Positions 17,088-25,722 of a stretch of 64,000 nt of DNA are shown here, one piece after another. The notes under the pieces are model-generated. The model was given only the letters and a program-made list of their open reading frames with translations. It searched no databases and was not told the origin of the DNA. How positions within the stretch are numbered: position 1 is the stretch's first letter; every line of letters begins with the position of its first letter. The position numbers and the translations under genes are program-made. The stretch comes from Arcobacteraceae bacterium (GTDB taxonomy: Bacteria > Campylobacterota > Campylobacteria > Campylobacterales > Arcobacteraceae): NCBI GenBank assembly GCA_023229945.1, contig JALNYH010000002.1, positions 1-64,000 on the forward strand, in the 5' to 3' direction.

Positions 17088-17780
17088 ATGAGTAATAATA
17101 AAGTGGTATCTCTTCAAATAGGTAAAGTTTCATCTTATGGGAACAAAAATAGCAAAGAATTTTTGGATAAATATTGGGAGAGTGCCTCTTTCAAAGAAGC
17201 AGTTATTGGTCATGTTTGGGCTAGTAGACTTGGGCTTGTAGGGGATGAAGTAGCTGATAAAGTACATCATGGAGGACTTGACAAAGCTATTTTTGCTAAT
17301 AGTTATGAAAACTATCCCACTTGGGCTAAATTCTTAAAGCTTTCACATATACCTTTTGGGGCATTGGCTGAAAATCTTACTATTTCTACACTTCATGAAA
17401 GTAATGTACATATAGGTGATATTCACCAAATTGGTACCGCCTTGCTTCAAGTATCACAGCCTAGAAAACCTTGTTGGAAAATATCTCGTAGATGGGAAAA
17501 CAAAGAATTTACAAAAGAAATATTCACTACTGGACTTTCTGGGTGGTATTATAGAGTTTTGGAAGAGGGTAACATATCTAGTGGTGATGAAGTCAAAATT
17601 ATTTCACAAAATCCACAAAGAGTCACCATACTAAATGCAAATATAGCTTTTGCAAACCCTAACCAATATAAAGAGATTTTAAAACAAATTCTTTCAATCG
17701 AAAATTTAGCACTTTCATATGAGGCAAGTATCCTCAAAAGGCTTCAAGGTGATACAAACCTTGACTATATGAATACCTAA
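17088..17780 (+). CDS. MOSC-domain protein, YiiM-like
   Basis: A 230-residue cytoplasmic protein with a MOSC domain (residues about 30-165). It shows the YiiM-type features DKVHHGGLDKAIFANSYENY (about residues 57-76) and the conserved Cys in QPRKPCWKISRRW (about residue 129). E. coli YiiM is a molybdenum-cofactor enzyme that reduces N-hydroxylated bases. The Crp/Fnr-type promoter upstream suggests induction with denitrification, perhaps for detoxifying N-hydroxylated products of reactive nitrogen. The substrate is inferred only from family. Confidence 0.88.
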   Translation: MSNNKVVSLQIGKVSSYGNKNSKEFLDKYWESASFKEAVIGHVWASRLGLVGDEVADKVHHGGLDKAIFANSYENYPTWAKFLKLSHIPFGALAENLTISTLHESNVHIGDIHQIGTALLQVSQPRKPCWKISRRWENKEFTKEIFTTGLSGWYYRVLEEGNISSGDEVKIISQNPQRVTILNANIAFANPNQYKEILKQILSIENLALSYEASILKRLQGDTNLDYMNT

Positions 17781-17807
17781 AAAAAGCAAAGTTGAGATTT
17801 AGCTAGA

Positions 17808-19037
17808 TTATTTTGAAGCACTTTCTCTTAGCTTGTCTTTTTTACTTTTTCGCTTACCTTTGATTGGGGCTTTCCCTTTTTCTTTGATTGGAGCGGTTCC
17901 TACTAGCTCAAAACCTTCTATTTGTTTTGGCTGTATATCTAGTTTACACTGCTTTTTGATAGTTTTGAAATGTTCTGTATCTTCAAGGTTCACAAAAGAC
18001 AAAGCAAACCCACTTTTACCAGCTCTTGCCGTCCGCCCTATTCGGTGGATATAATCACTTGAACTTCTAGGTAAATCATAATTTACAACACAATCAATAC
18101 CATCAATATCAAGTCCCCTTGCAGCTATATCTGTAGCAAATAAGATTTTAATTCTTTTGGCTTTAAACTCATCTAATGTAAAATTTCTATCTTCTTGGTT
18201 CAAATCACCATGAAAAGACTCCGCACTAAAGCCATATTTTCTGAACTTCGCGGCAATATTATCAGTAGCTCTTTTGTTTGCCATAAATACCAAAACTTGA
18301 CCCCATGGGCTAGTTTTGAGAAGATGACGAAGCAATGGTCCACGGTTTTCGCTATTTACAGATATGACTTCTTGAGTTACCGTATCTACTGTTGGTACAT
18401 CTTCTTCTATGCTTATTTCTAGAGCATTTGTAGTGATTTTGGATGCAATATCTAGTATTTTTTGAGGATATGTTGCTGAAAAAAGAAGATTTTGCCTTTT
18501 TGGTGGAAGTTGCAAGAGTATAGTATCTAGCTCTTCACTAAACCCAAGATTTAGCATCTTATCAGCTTCATCAAGTACAAAAAACTCAATATGAGCTAGA
18601 TTTAATTGCCCCTTATCTAGTATATCCACCAACCTTCCAGATGTAGCTACCAATATATCGCACCCTCTTTGGATAGCATAGAGTTGTTCACTTATCCCCT
18701 CTCCTCCTATCACACTCACAACTTTTGGCTTTTTGGTAAGCTCACCACTAAAAAGTTCAAAAGCTTTTGCTACTTGGATAGTCAAATCTCTGGTAGGAGT
18801 GATGACAAGAACTCTTACTTTTGACTTGCCCTCATAAGTCTTGCGTGAATAAAGCTCCAAAATAGGCAAAATAAAACTAGCACTCTTTCCACTTCCTGTT
18901 TTTGCCTTGGCTAAAATATCTTTTTTGTCCAAAATATGCGGGATGACTTTGGTTTGTATTGGCGTAGGTGAAGTAAAACCTATTTTTTCTAACGCTTGGA
19001 TAAGAGGTGGGCAAAGATCAAAAGAAGAAAATGACAT
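17808..19037 (-). CDS. rhlE: DEAD-box RNA helicase, RhlE-like
   Basis: A 409-residue ATP-dependent RNA helicase. The Q motif TSPTPIQTKVIPHIL is near residue 24, motif I is AKTGSGKS, motif Ia is ITPTRDLTIQ, motif II is VLDEADKM, motif III is FSATYP, and motifs V and VI are ATDIAARGLDIDGI and HRIGRTARAGK. The C-terminal tail is Lys-rich with two KGK-type repeats (APIKEKGKAPIKGKRKSKK), typical of RNA-binding tails. It probably acts in ribosome assembly or mRNA turnover and seems unrelated to denitrification. It is convergent with the MOSC gene, with no clear terminator between them. Confidence 0.92.
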   Translation of the reverse strand: MSFSSFDLCPPLIQALEKIGFTSPTPIQTKVIPHILDKKDILAKAKTGSGKSASFILPILELYSRKTYEGKSKVRVLVITPTRDLTIQVAKAFELFSGELTKKPKVVSVIGGEGISEQLYAIQRGCDILVATSGRLVDILDKGQLNLAHIEFFVLDEADKMLNLGFSEELDTILLQLPPKRQNLLFSATYPQKILDIASKITTNALEISIEEDVPTVDTVTQEVISVNSENRGPLLRHLLKTSPWGQVLVFMANKRATDNIAAKFRKYGFSAESFHGDLNQEDRNFTLDEFKAKRIKILFATDIAARGLDIDGIDCVVNYDLPRSSSDYIHRIGRTARAGKSGFALSFVNLEDTEHFKTIKKQCKLDIQPKQIEGFELVGTAPIKEKGKAPIKGKRKSKKDKLRESASK

Positions 19038-19131
19038 ATTGGGAAATCCTAGTATTATATTATTATGAATTTTACCTTAAAATACATCAATTTCTGATTT
19101 GCCATAGGCATACCCTTATAAAAAACCAATC

Positions 19132-20595
19132 TTAAGTTCTTCTCTCTCCATCTTCTACTAGTGATTTTACTTTTATAATAAATGTTGTGTAACAATCTTG
19201 TGTTTCAAAACTTATATCTCCATGGAAAATAGAACACATTATATTTTTGCACATATATAGCCCTACCCCTGTACCTGTCTCACCTTTTGTAGAAAAATAT
19301 GCATCAAATATTTTATTTTGAAATTCTTTTTTAATCCCTCCACCATCATCTTTTATATAACAATATACATATCCATTTTTTGTTTTTAAATCTATTGAAA
19401 TATGCCCTACACTTTCATTTTGTGTTTCTTTTCTATAGTTTATAATAGCATCTTTTGCGTTATTGAAAATAACCATCAAACACTGTTCAAAATCATTTCT
19501 TTTACCAAATAGGTTAAATTCACCTATACTTTCTTCTGCATATTCTTTGTGTAATCTAATATTTTTGTGGGTTAGGATATATCCTAATAATTTTTCTACA
19601 CGATGTATACTTTCATAAATATTAAATACCTCATCTTTTATTGATGGCATGAAAAAGCTTCTAAAATCATCAATTGTTTGAGACATATAAGATATAGTAT
19701 GAAGTGATTTTGAAATCAAATCATCCATATCTTTTTTTGTCAAAGTTCCATCATTGTATTCAATTTTGATAGTTTCCAAATAAAGCCCAAGTATTGTAAT
19801 AGGTTGTCTCCATTGATGTGCGATATTGTTTATAAGTTCCCCTAGTTCAGCTTCTTTTGTTTTTTGTATCAAAATAATCTCTTGTTTTCTCCTTATTGCT
19901 ACTTCTTTTTTGACTTTTTTTGTAAGAAGTTTATTTAATTTGTTTAATTTTAAATTCTTTTTGATTATTTCAAGAATTGCTGGTTTGAAGATAAAAAATG
20001 CTTCAGCAACTACAGTAGCAAGTAGTACCAAACAAAGAAATACTAGAATTATTTTGATTTTAAATATTTTTTCACTTATAAGTCTTTCTTGCAAATAAGT
20101 AGCCTTGTCAAAGTAATCAACCAAAATATTTGCATCATTAATAAAACTATCTAAGAATCTTATATCAACCCCATTATTTTGTTCTATTTGCAATGCTTGA
20201 TAATATAAATTTGTCGTTTTGGCATTTAAAGTATGATAAAATATATTATCATCCATCATAAGATTTTGGTAGAGTAAATACTGTGAATCCAATATTTCAC
20301 TAATGATATTTAAAATTTCACCTTTTAATTTCTCTTCTTGGGTATATTTTAATTGCAATGCCAAAAAAGATGCTTTTTGGGTCATAATTCTTTGTTTTCC
20401 ACTTTGATTTATGTATTTTGGGCTTTGGGATTGTACATCTATGATGATATATAAAAATATAAAAGAAGATACTATCACAAAAACTAATACCACAAATGAA
20501 ACAATATGTTTTTTGACAAGCTTTACTGTCACTCTGTCGCCATTTTTGATGAATGTTATCATTTCTTTAAACTCTTGAATAACCCTTTGAATCAT
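19132..20595 (-). CDS. PilJ-type sensor histidine kinase
   Basis: A 487-residue membrane kinase. It has a transmembrane segment (about 30-52), a periplasmic PilJ/NarX-like motif SGKQRIMTQKASFLAL near residue 65, and a second membrane segment (about 178-200). The core has the His in NIAHQWRQPI near residue 259, N box MVIFNNAKDAI, G1 DDGGG and G2 GTGVGLYMCKN. It is two bases downstream of the HD-GYP response regulator gene and therefore its likely partner. The periplasmic motif is the same as in the receptor at 14163-15476, which suggests that both sense related nitrogen-oxide signals. Confidence 0.9.
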   Translation of the reverse strand: MIQRVIQEFKEMITFIKNGDRVTVKLVKKHIVSFVVLVFVIVSSFIFLYIIIDVQSQSPKYINQSGKQRIMTQKASFLALQLKYTQEEKLKGEILNIISEILDSQYLLYQNLMMDDNIFYHTLNAKTTNLYYQALQIEQNNGVDIRFLDSFINDANILVDYFDKATYLQERLISEKIFKIKIILVFLCLVLLATVVAEAFFIFKPAILEIIKKNLKLNKLNKLLTKKVKKEVAIRRKQEIILIQKTKEAELGELINNIAHQWRQPITILGLYLETIKIEYNDGTLTKKDMDDLISKSLHTISYMSQTIDDFRSFFMPSIKDEVFNIYESIHRVEKLLGYILTHKNIRLHKEYAEESIGEFNLFGKRNDFEQCLMVIFNNAKDAIINYRKETQNESVGHISIDLKTKNGYVYCYIKDDGGGIKKEFQNKIFDAYFSTKGETGTGVGLYMCKNIMCSIFHGDISFETQDCYTTFIIKVKSLVEDGERRT

Positions 20596-20597
20596 AT

Positions 20598-21638
20598 TTA
20601 TTGCTCTGCCAATGATTTTTTACATTCTACTAGCTCATCTAAATGGTCAAAAAATATATCATAAATTTGTGGGTCAAAATGTTTTCCTCTTTGAGGCTTA
20701 ATAATATCTATAGTCCTATCCATACTCCACTCATCTTTGTATGATCTTGAGCTTGTAAGTGCATCAAATACATCAGCAACAGCTACGATTCTTCCAAAAA
20801 AACTTATATTTTCACCTTTTAGACCATATGGATAACCACTGCCATCGTATTTTTCATGATGCGTCAATGCAATATCAGCAGCCGTTACAAAGATTTTATT
20901 ATCGATTGAGCTTAAAATCTTATGTCCAATAGTTGTATGTGTTTTTATAATGTCAAACTCTTCAGTAGTCAATTTTCCATTCTTTTGCAATATTGAATTT
21001 GGTGTTGCAATTTTACCTATATCATGAAGTGGTGTTGCGTATGACAAAAGCTTAATATCTTCATCATCCAAATCTGTATATTTTGCCAATATCTTCGAAT
21101 AGCTTGTCACTCTTTTGAGATGTGTTGCTGTTTCTATGGTTCTACTTTCTGCAACTGAACCCAACATATAAACTATTTGTTTGTTCAGGTCGTTTAGCTC
21201 ATTGGTAAGCTTATAGACATCTTGAGATAAGATATTTCTATATTCAATATTCTCTTTTTGTGCTATTATTTTTTTTGCTATAGACTCCAAAGAACTTAGC
21301 ATACTTTCAAAATTTAAAGGTTTAATAAAAAACTTATCAGCACCATTATTTATAGCTTCTAATAAAAAATCATAATCATTAGACCCAGAAAATAAAATAA
21401 CAGTTTGTTCTTGATTTATTTTTTTGATTTCTTTTAAAAGTTCAATTCCGTTTATTACAGGCATTCTAATATCAGTAATTATGATATCTATATCTTTTTC
21501 TTTATAGATTTTTAATGCTTGATGTCCGTTACTAGCTACAAAAATATTTTTTGAATATTTTTGTAGCAATCTATTTAATAAAAACCTTATTTCTTCTTCA
21601 TCATCTACAATTAAAAGATTAAGTTTTGATAAATACAT
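20598..21638 (-). CDS. response regulator with HD-GYP domain
   Basis: A 346-residue protein. A receiver domain (residues 1-120; acidic pocket VDDEEE, phospho-acceptor Asp in IIITDIRMP) joins an HD-GYP phosphodiesterase domain (about 160-340) with HDIGK, THHEKYDGSGYP and ADVFDALTSSR motifs. HD-GYP enzymes hydrolyse cyclic di-GMP, so the system may link nitrogen-oxide sensing to attachment or motility. GAGGT precedes the ATG. A Crp/Fnr-type promoter upstream places it, and the kinase gene after it, in the local regulon. Confidence 0.92.
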   Translation of the reverse strand: MYLSKLNLLIVDDEEEIRFLLNRLLQKYSKNIFVASNGHQALKIYKEKDIDIIITDIRMPVINGIELLKEIKKINQEQTVILFSGSNDYDFLLEAINNGADKFFIKPLNFESMLSSLESIAKKIIAQKENIEYRNILSQDVYKLTNELNDLNKQIVYMLGSVAESRTIETATHLKRVTSYSKILAKYTDLDDEDIKLLSYATPLHDIGKIATPNSILQKNGKLTTEEFDIIKTHTTIGHKILSSIDNKIFVTAADIALTHHEKYDGSGYPYGLKGENISFFGRIVAVADVFDALTSSRSYKDEWSMDRTIDIIKPQRGKHFDPQIYDIFFDHLDELVECKKSLAEQ

Positions 21639-21678
21639 ATTTTACCTCATTTGTATATAACTTTATAAAATTGATTTA

Positions 21679-21720
21679 ATTATACACAAAAATTTAAATT
21701 ATAATTTTGACATTCATCAA
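21679..21720 (-). promoter_or_regulatory. Crp/Fnr-type box plus -10 for the two-component genes
   Basis: TTGAC-ATTC-ATCAA (21707-21720) is followed on the minus strand, after 22 bases, by a perfect TATAAT (21684-21679). The response regulator ATG lies 69 bases from the box. Confidence 0.75.
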
Positions 21721-21800
21721 ATTAAGAATAAAAATTTCTAATAGATAAATATAAGTATTTGATATGTAGTAAAGGAAAGGAATATTTGATTTTTTCTAAA

Positions 21801-22205
21801 TTAAAGATTTTTTTCTAAATTAATTTCATAAAAAGTTTTCTCTAAAAAACTATTTTTTATTGCGGTTTTTGGCTTTTGCCAACTATCATGAAGTTGACAT
21901 TTTTTATCATTATTACATAATCCATTACCAAGTACACATAACTTATAACTATTATCTGCAAGTGCATTTAGTACATCTTTGATTATAAGTTCTTTTGTAT
22001 CTTTTGATAAAATAAACCCACCATATCTACCTTTAATGGAAGCTATTATATTGCTCTTGGATAGTTTTGTCATTACTTTAGTGAGATATTTGTAAGGTAT
22101 ATCTAAAGTATCGGATAAATATTTGGCACTATATAATTCTTGTGGTTTTAAAGACATAAGACCTACCACTTTTAGGGCATATTGTGAAGTAGTATTAAGT
22201 GTCAC
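21801..22205 (-). CDS. Rrf2-family transcription regulator, NsrR/IscR-like
   Basis: A 134-residue regulator with an N-terminal winged helix (SQYALKVVGLMSL and the SNIIASIKGRYGGFIL wing, residues about 7-65). The C-terminal half carries three cysteines spaced C-x6-C-x5-C (CVLGNGLCNNDKKC, about residues 90-103), as in the [Fe-S] ligand loop of NsrR and IscR. NsrR senses NO through its cluster, which would fit the location directly beside the nor operon. The start codon is GTG behind AAGGA. Its target sites were not identified. Confidence 0.85.
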   Translation of the reverse strand: MTLNTTSQYALKVVGLMSLKPQELYSAKYLSDTLDIPYKYLTKVMTKLSKSNIIASIKGRYGGFILSKDTKELIIKDVLNALADNSYKLCVLGNGLCNNDKKCQLHDSWQKPKTAIKNSFLEKTFYEINLEKNL

Positions 22206-22298
22206 ATAGATTCCTTTAAAATTTTTTCAATTCTAACAAATTTTTCTTTCTTTGTCAATAATACCATCTTTAAATCGTATATAAAAACTCACTCTACT

Positions 22299-22541
22299 TT
22301 AGTGTAAAATAGCTATTAAAGATAATACAACTAAAAGCCAAATAAGAGGTATAAGTCTATATTTAAATCTAACATTTTTCAAATCCATAAAATAATCAAT
22401 AACCAACTGCCCTTTTATCAGTGTACTAAGAAGTAAAATTCCAACAAGTAAATTTGGTATAAAGTCTAAATTTCCCAATACAAAAGCAAAAATAGTAAGT
22501 GCCAACAAAACTATCCAAACAATTTCTAAAGTTTTTTTCAT
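22299..22541 (-). CDS. norF: NorF-like small membrane protein (COX4-like)
   Basis: An 80-residue membrane protein with three hydrophobic segments, similar to the cytochrome c oxidase subunit IV (COX4_pro) family. I place the start at MKKTLEIVW (ATG 22539-22541), which overlaps the norE stop as ATGA; the upstream extension lies inside norE. It is the last gene of the minus-strand norCBDQEF series, the position of NorF, which supports full NO reductase activity in Paracoccus. The exact role is not known. Confidence 0.8.
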   Translation of the reverse strand: MKKTLEIVWIVLLALTIFAFVLGNLDFIPNLLVGILLLSTLIKGQLVIDYFMDLKNVRFKYRLIPLIWLLVVLSLIAILH

Positions 22542-23131
22542 ATTATATACACCAAAGGAAAAAGTACAATCCACAACAAATCAACCATATGCCAATATGA
22601 AGCTCCAGTTTCCAAACCACTACAATTATCTGGCGTATATCCTTGAAGTCTAGTTTTTTGATAGAGAGTAAACAATATTACCATACCCAAAATAACATGT
22701 AAAAAATGAAAAACAGTCAAAAACAGATAAAACATAAAAAACTTATTGGTACTTAGTGTAATACCTTGAGCAAATAGATGGTTAAACTCATAAATCTTAA
22801 ATACCAAAAATCCTCCACCCAAAAGCATAGCTCCTAAAAGCCATTTTGATGATAGAAGACTAGTTTTGAGCAAAGAGTTTTTTGATAGTTTTATCGTGTG
22901 TACAGCTTTTGCTACAAAATAACTGCTTGTTATCAAAAGTATTGTGTTTACAAAACCTATGGTTTGATTTACCAAAACTTGCGAATCAATAAAAACTTCT
23001 AAATCTTGCTTTCTTGAATACGCATATCCCAAAAACAACAACCCAAAAGTCAACAACTCTATATAAATAATCACCCAAATTGCAAAATCCCCAGGTGGAT
23101 ACTGCTCTTCTACATAACTATTTTTTGACAT
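22538..23131 (-). CDS. norE: NorE, cytochrome c oxidase subunit III-like protein
   Basis: A 197-residue membrane protein with five transmembrane segments and the subunit III-like patterns PPGDFAIWVIIYIELLTFG and FLTVFHFLHVILGM. The C-terminal GASYWHMVDLLWIVLFPLVY closely resembles subunit III of haem-copper oxidases. In nor operons NorE is an accessory protein that aids NO reductase activity. It overlaps norQ by 14 bases and norF by four. Confidence 0.88.
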   Translation of the reverse strand: MSKNSYVEEQYPPGDFAIWVIIYIELLTFGLLFLGYAYSRKQDLEVFIDSQVLVNQTIGFVNTILLITSSYFVAKAVHTIKLSKNSLLKTSLLSSKWLLGAMLLGGGFLVFKIYEFNHLFAQGITLSTNKFFMFYLFLTVFHFLHVILGMVILFTLYQKTRLQGYTPDNCSGLETGASYWHMVDLLWIVLFPLVYII

Positions 23132-23915
23132 CTAAACTCTTTGGAAAGTGCAATAGTATCAGTTTTTCAAGTACTCCTAAAACTTCACTTTCATCACTTA
23201 ATGACTCTACAACTGTGTGCATACAAGCTTGGTATGGGTCAAATCCTTTGACTATAAGTTTTCCTGCATAAATAAGAAGTCTTGTTGAAACTGCTTCTTG
23301 AATATCCACATCACTAAGCTGTCTCACTTCTTTTGCTATATTGACTAGTTTTTGAGCTATTGTATCATCTATACCGCTTTCTTTTTTGATAACTTCTTTT
23401 TCTATTTCTTCTTTTGGATAATCAAAACTTAGTGAAATAAATCTTTGTTTTGTACTTGGTTTCATCCCTTTTAAAACATTTTGATACCCTGGATTATAAG
23501 ATACCACAAGCATAAAATCAGGATGAGCTTCTATTGTCTCACCTGTTCTATCTATACTCAAAACCCTCCTATAATCTGCAAGAGAATGAAGCACTACTGT
23601 AGTATCTTTTCTAGCTTCTATTATCTCATCAAGATAGCAAATACCGCCATATCTAACAGCTTTTGTCAAAGGTCCATCTTGCCAATAAGTACCATTTTCA
23701 CCAATAAGATGTCGCCCTATCAAATCAGCTGCACTCAAATCATCATGGCAAACAACCGTATACACATCTCTTTTTAGCTCTTCTCCCATATATTCTATAA
23801 ATCTTGTTTTTCCACATCCAGTAGGTCCTTTGATAAGCACTGGCAAGTTCATCTGTGCAGCAGTTGTAAAAAGTTCCACTTCATTTGATTGGGCTAGGTA
23901 ATAGTTTTTTGACAT
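23118..23915 (-). CDS. norQ: NorQ, AAA+ ATPase of the NirQ/CbbQ family
   Basis: A 265-residue MoxR/CbbQ-type AAA+ ATPase. Walker A is GPTGCGKT near residue 33; Walker B is CYLDEI near residue 96. The sensor region SYNPGYQNVLKGMKPSTKQRF is diagnostic of NirQ/NorQ/CbbQ. With the VWA protein NorD it forms a chaperone complex that inserts the non-haem iron into NorB. It lies 10 bases after norD. Confidence 0.94.
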   Translation of the reverse strand: MSKNYYLAQSNEVELFTTAAQMNLPVLIKGPTGCGKTRFIEYMGEELKRDVYTVVCHDDLSAADLIGRHLIGENGTYWQDGPLTKAVRYGGICYLDEIIEARKDTTVVLHSLADYRRVLSIDRTGETIEAHPDFMLVVSYNPGYQNVLKGMKPSTKQRFISLSFDYPKEEIEKEVIKKESGIDDTIAQKLVNIAKEVRQLSDVDIQEAVSTRLLIYAGKLIVKGFDPYQACMHTVVESLSDESEVLGVLEKLILLHFPKSLDVKK

Positions 23916-23925
23916 TTTTTTCCTT

Positions 23926-25722
23926 TTATTTTGTGAGATTTATATAAACTTCTGTTAATATTTTTGGCAAATTTTGACCATCTCTTACCACTGCATAGCC
24001 ATTTCGTCCAAACAAATATCCAAGATATTCTTTTGCATCAAGATCAATAGTAATACAAAATGGGGTAATCCCTTTTTTCTTTGCTTCTTCAAGGGCTTTT
24101 TTTGTATCTTCTATCCCATATCTTCCATCATATCTATCTTCATCATTTGGTTTCCCATCACTTATGATAAGCAATAATTTATTTGCACTTTGTTGTTTAT
24201 CTAGTATTTTTACTGATTCTCTAATAGCTGCACCCATTCTTGTGTAGTACTCTGGTTTTATGGAGTCAATTCTTCCTCTTATAATCTCATTGTATTTATC
24301 TGCAAAGTTTTTTATGATACTAAAATAGACTTTTTTGTTTTGTAAAGATGAAAATGCGTAAATCGCAAACTTATCTTGAAGCCTCTCCAATGCCTCACTA
24401 AAAACCATCAATGAATCTTTTATTACATCTATAATACGCAAATCTTGAGTGATTCCACCTTCTGTAGATAAAGATATATCTGCTAATATCAAAGTTGAAA
24501 TATCTCTTGTTTTTCGCTCAAATGTTGTAAAAAACTTTTGATGGTGTATTGATTTATTTTGATGTCCACTATATTCAATCCAAGTATCCATATTTATCTC
24601 ATCACCGTATGGTAGGTTGTCATTTTTGATGCGATTAAGAGCCAAAATATCAAGAAGTTGTTGTATTTTTCTTACAGTTTTTTTTAACCTTTGAGGCAAC
24701 TCTATTGGTGTGATATTTAGAGAAATTTGAGGCAAAATCCGAACATAGTTTTTTAAATAATCGTTTTTTTGATAATCCCATTCATCTCTTAAATGCCCTT
24801 TGCCTAGAGGATATTTGATACTCATATCATGCTTTAACTCCAAATCCATTTTGATTCTTGAAGCTAAGTTGGCTTGTTTTTGTCCTATTGTAATCTCATC
24901 CAAATCTTGTGCATGATATAGAGCATCTTCATTAAAAGTATCATCTTCACATCTATCCACATTGACTTGTTCGAAAATACTCATCAAAGACTCAGGCAAA
25001 AATGCCAAAAAACCATCTGTTTCATGTTTGTTTTCTGATTTGCTTGCCTTTTTTTTCATTTTCAGAGTATCTGTTTTTTCTTTGTTTTCTTCTCTTTTTG
25101 GAGGCTCATTTTCTTCATCATTTAATATAATATTTGAAATACCAAAAGGTGATGGATATATCCACATAGGATTGGGATAGTCATTTATAAAATCTTCTAT
25201 ATTTTTATCTTTCAAAGATTTTAGAAATAACAACTGTCCATAAGTATCACTCAAATATTTTGTACTGAAATCATGAAATTTTTGAAAACCGCTGTATTTA
25301 GAAGTTAAAAAAGAGGCCACTTCAATATTTTGCTTTAATACTTTTTCATCACTTATATCTACTTTTGAAGCCATTGCAATAAGCCAATAGTACAACATCT
25401 CATTTAATTCTTTTGTTGGAAAATAAGCAAATGATGATGGAAGATAAATAGAATTTTCATCTTGCCATGACAGATAGAACTCTTTGCCTAAAAACCCAAC
25501 CTTTTCTACAAAAGTTCTTTTTGCATTTATATATCTTTTGTCTGTAATTTGCAAGTTTTTACCTTTTTCACCACCCATAAGGTGATGAAAAATTTTGAGA
25601 GATTTACTTATATTGACAAAATATACCCTTTTATCTTCATGATATTTGTGTACTTTTTGGTTGAGATATTTATCCCAAACCCTACCAATACTTTCTTCAA
25701 ACTCTAGGTAATATTTAAGCAT
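23926..25722 (-). CDS. norD: NorD, VWA-domain maturation protein
   Basis: A 598-residue protein with a helical N-terminal half, a charged linker rich in Glu and Lys (about 205-235), and a C-terminal von Willebrand A domain (about 410-595). The MIDAS motif is DISLS near residue 414, and the second metal-site patterns RMGAAIRESV and ISDGKPND are also clear. NorD couples the NorQ ATPase to NorB for active-site assembly. It overlaps the end of norB by eight bases. Confidence 0.93.
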   Translation of the reverse strand: MLKYYLEFEESIGRVWDKYLNQKVHKYHEDKRVYFVNISKSLKIFHHLMGGEKGKNLQITDKRYINAKRTFVEKVGFLGKEFYLSWQDENSIYLPSSFAYFPTKELNEMLYYWLIAMASKVDISDEKVLKQNIEVASFLTSKYSGFQKFHDFSTKYLSDTYGQLLFLKSLKDKNIEDFINDYPNPMWIYPSPFGISNIILNDEENEPPKREENKEKTDTLKMKKKASKSENKHETDGFLAFLPESLMSIFEQVNVDRCEDDTFNEDALYHAQDLDEITIGQKQANLASRIKMDLELKHDMSIKYPLGKGHLRDEWDYQKNDYLKNYVRILPQISLNITPIELPQRLKKTVRKIQQLLDILALNRIKNDNLPYGDEINMDTWIEYSGHQNKSIHHQKFFTTFERKTRDISTLILADISLSTEGGITQDLRIIDVIKDSLMVFSEALERLQDKFAIYAFSSLQNKKVYFSIIKNFADKYNEIIRGRIDSIKPEYYTRMGAAIRESVKILDKQQSANKLLLIISDGKPNDEDRYDGRYGIEDTKKALEEAKKKGITPFCITIDLDAKEYLGYLFGRNGYAVVRDGQNLPKILTEVYINLTK

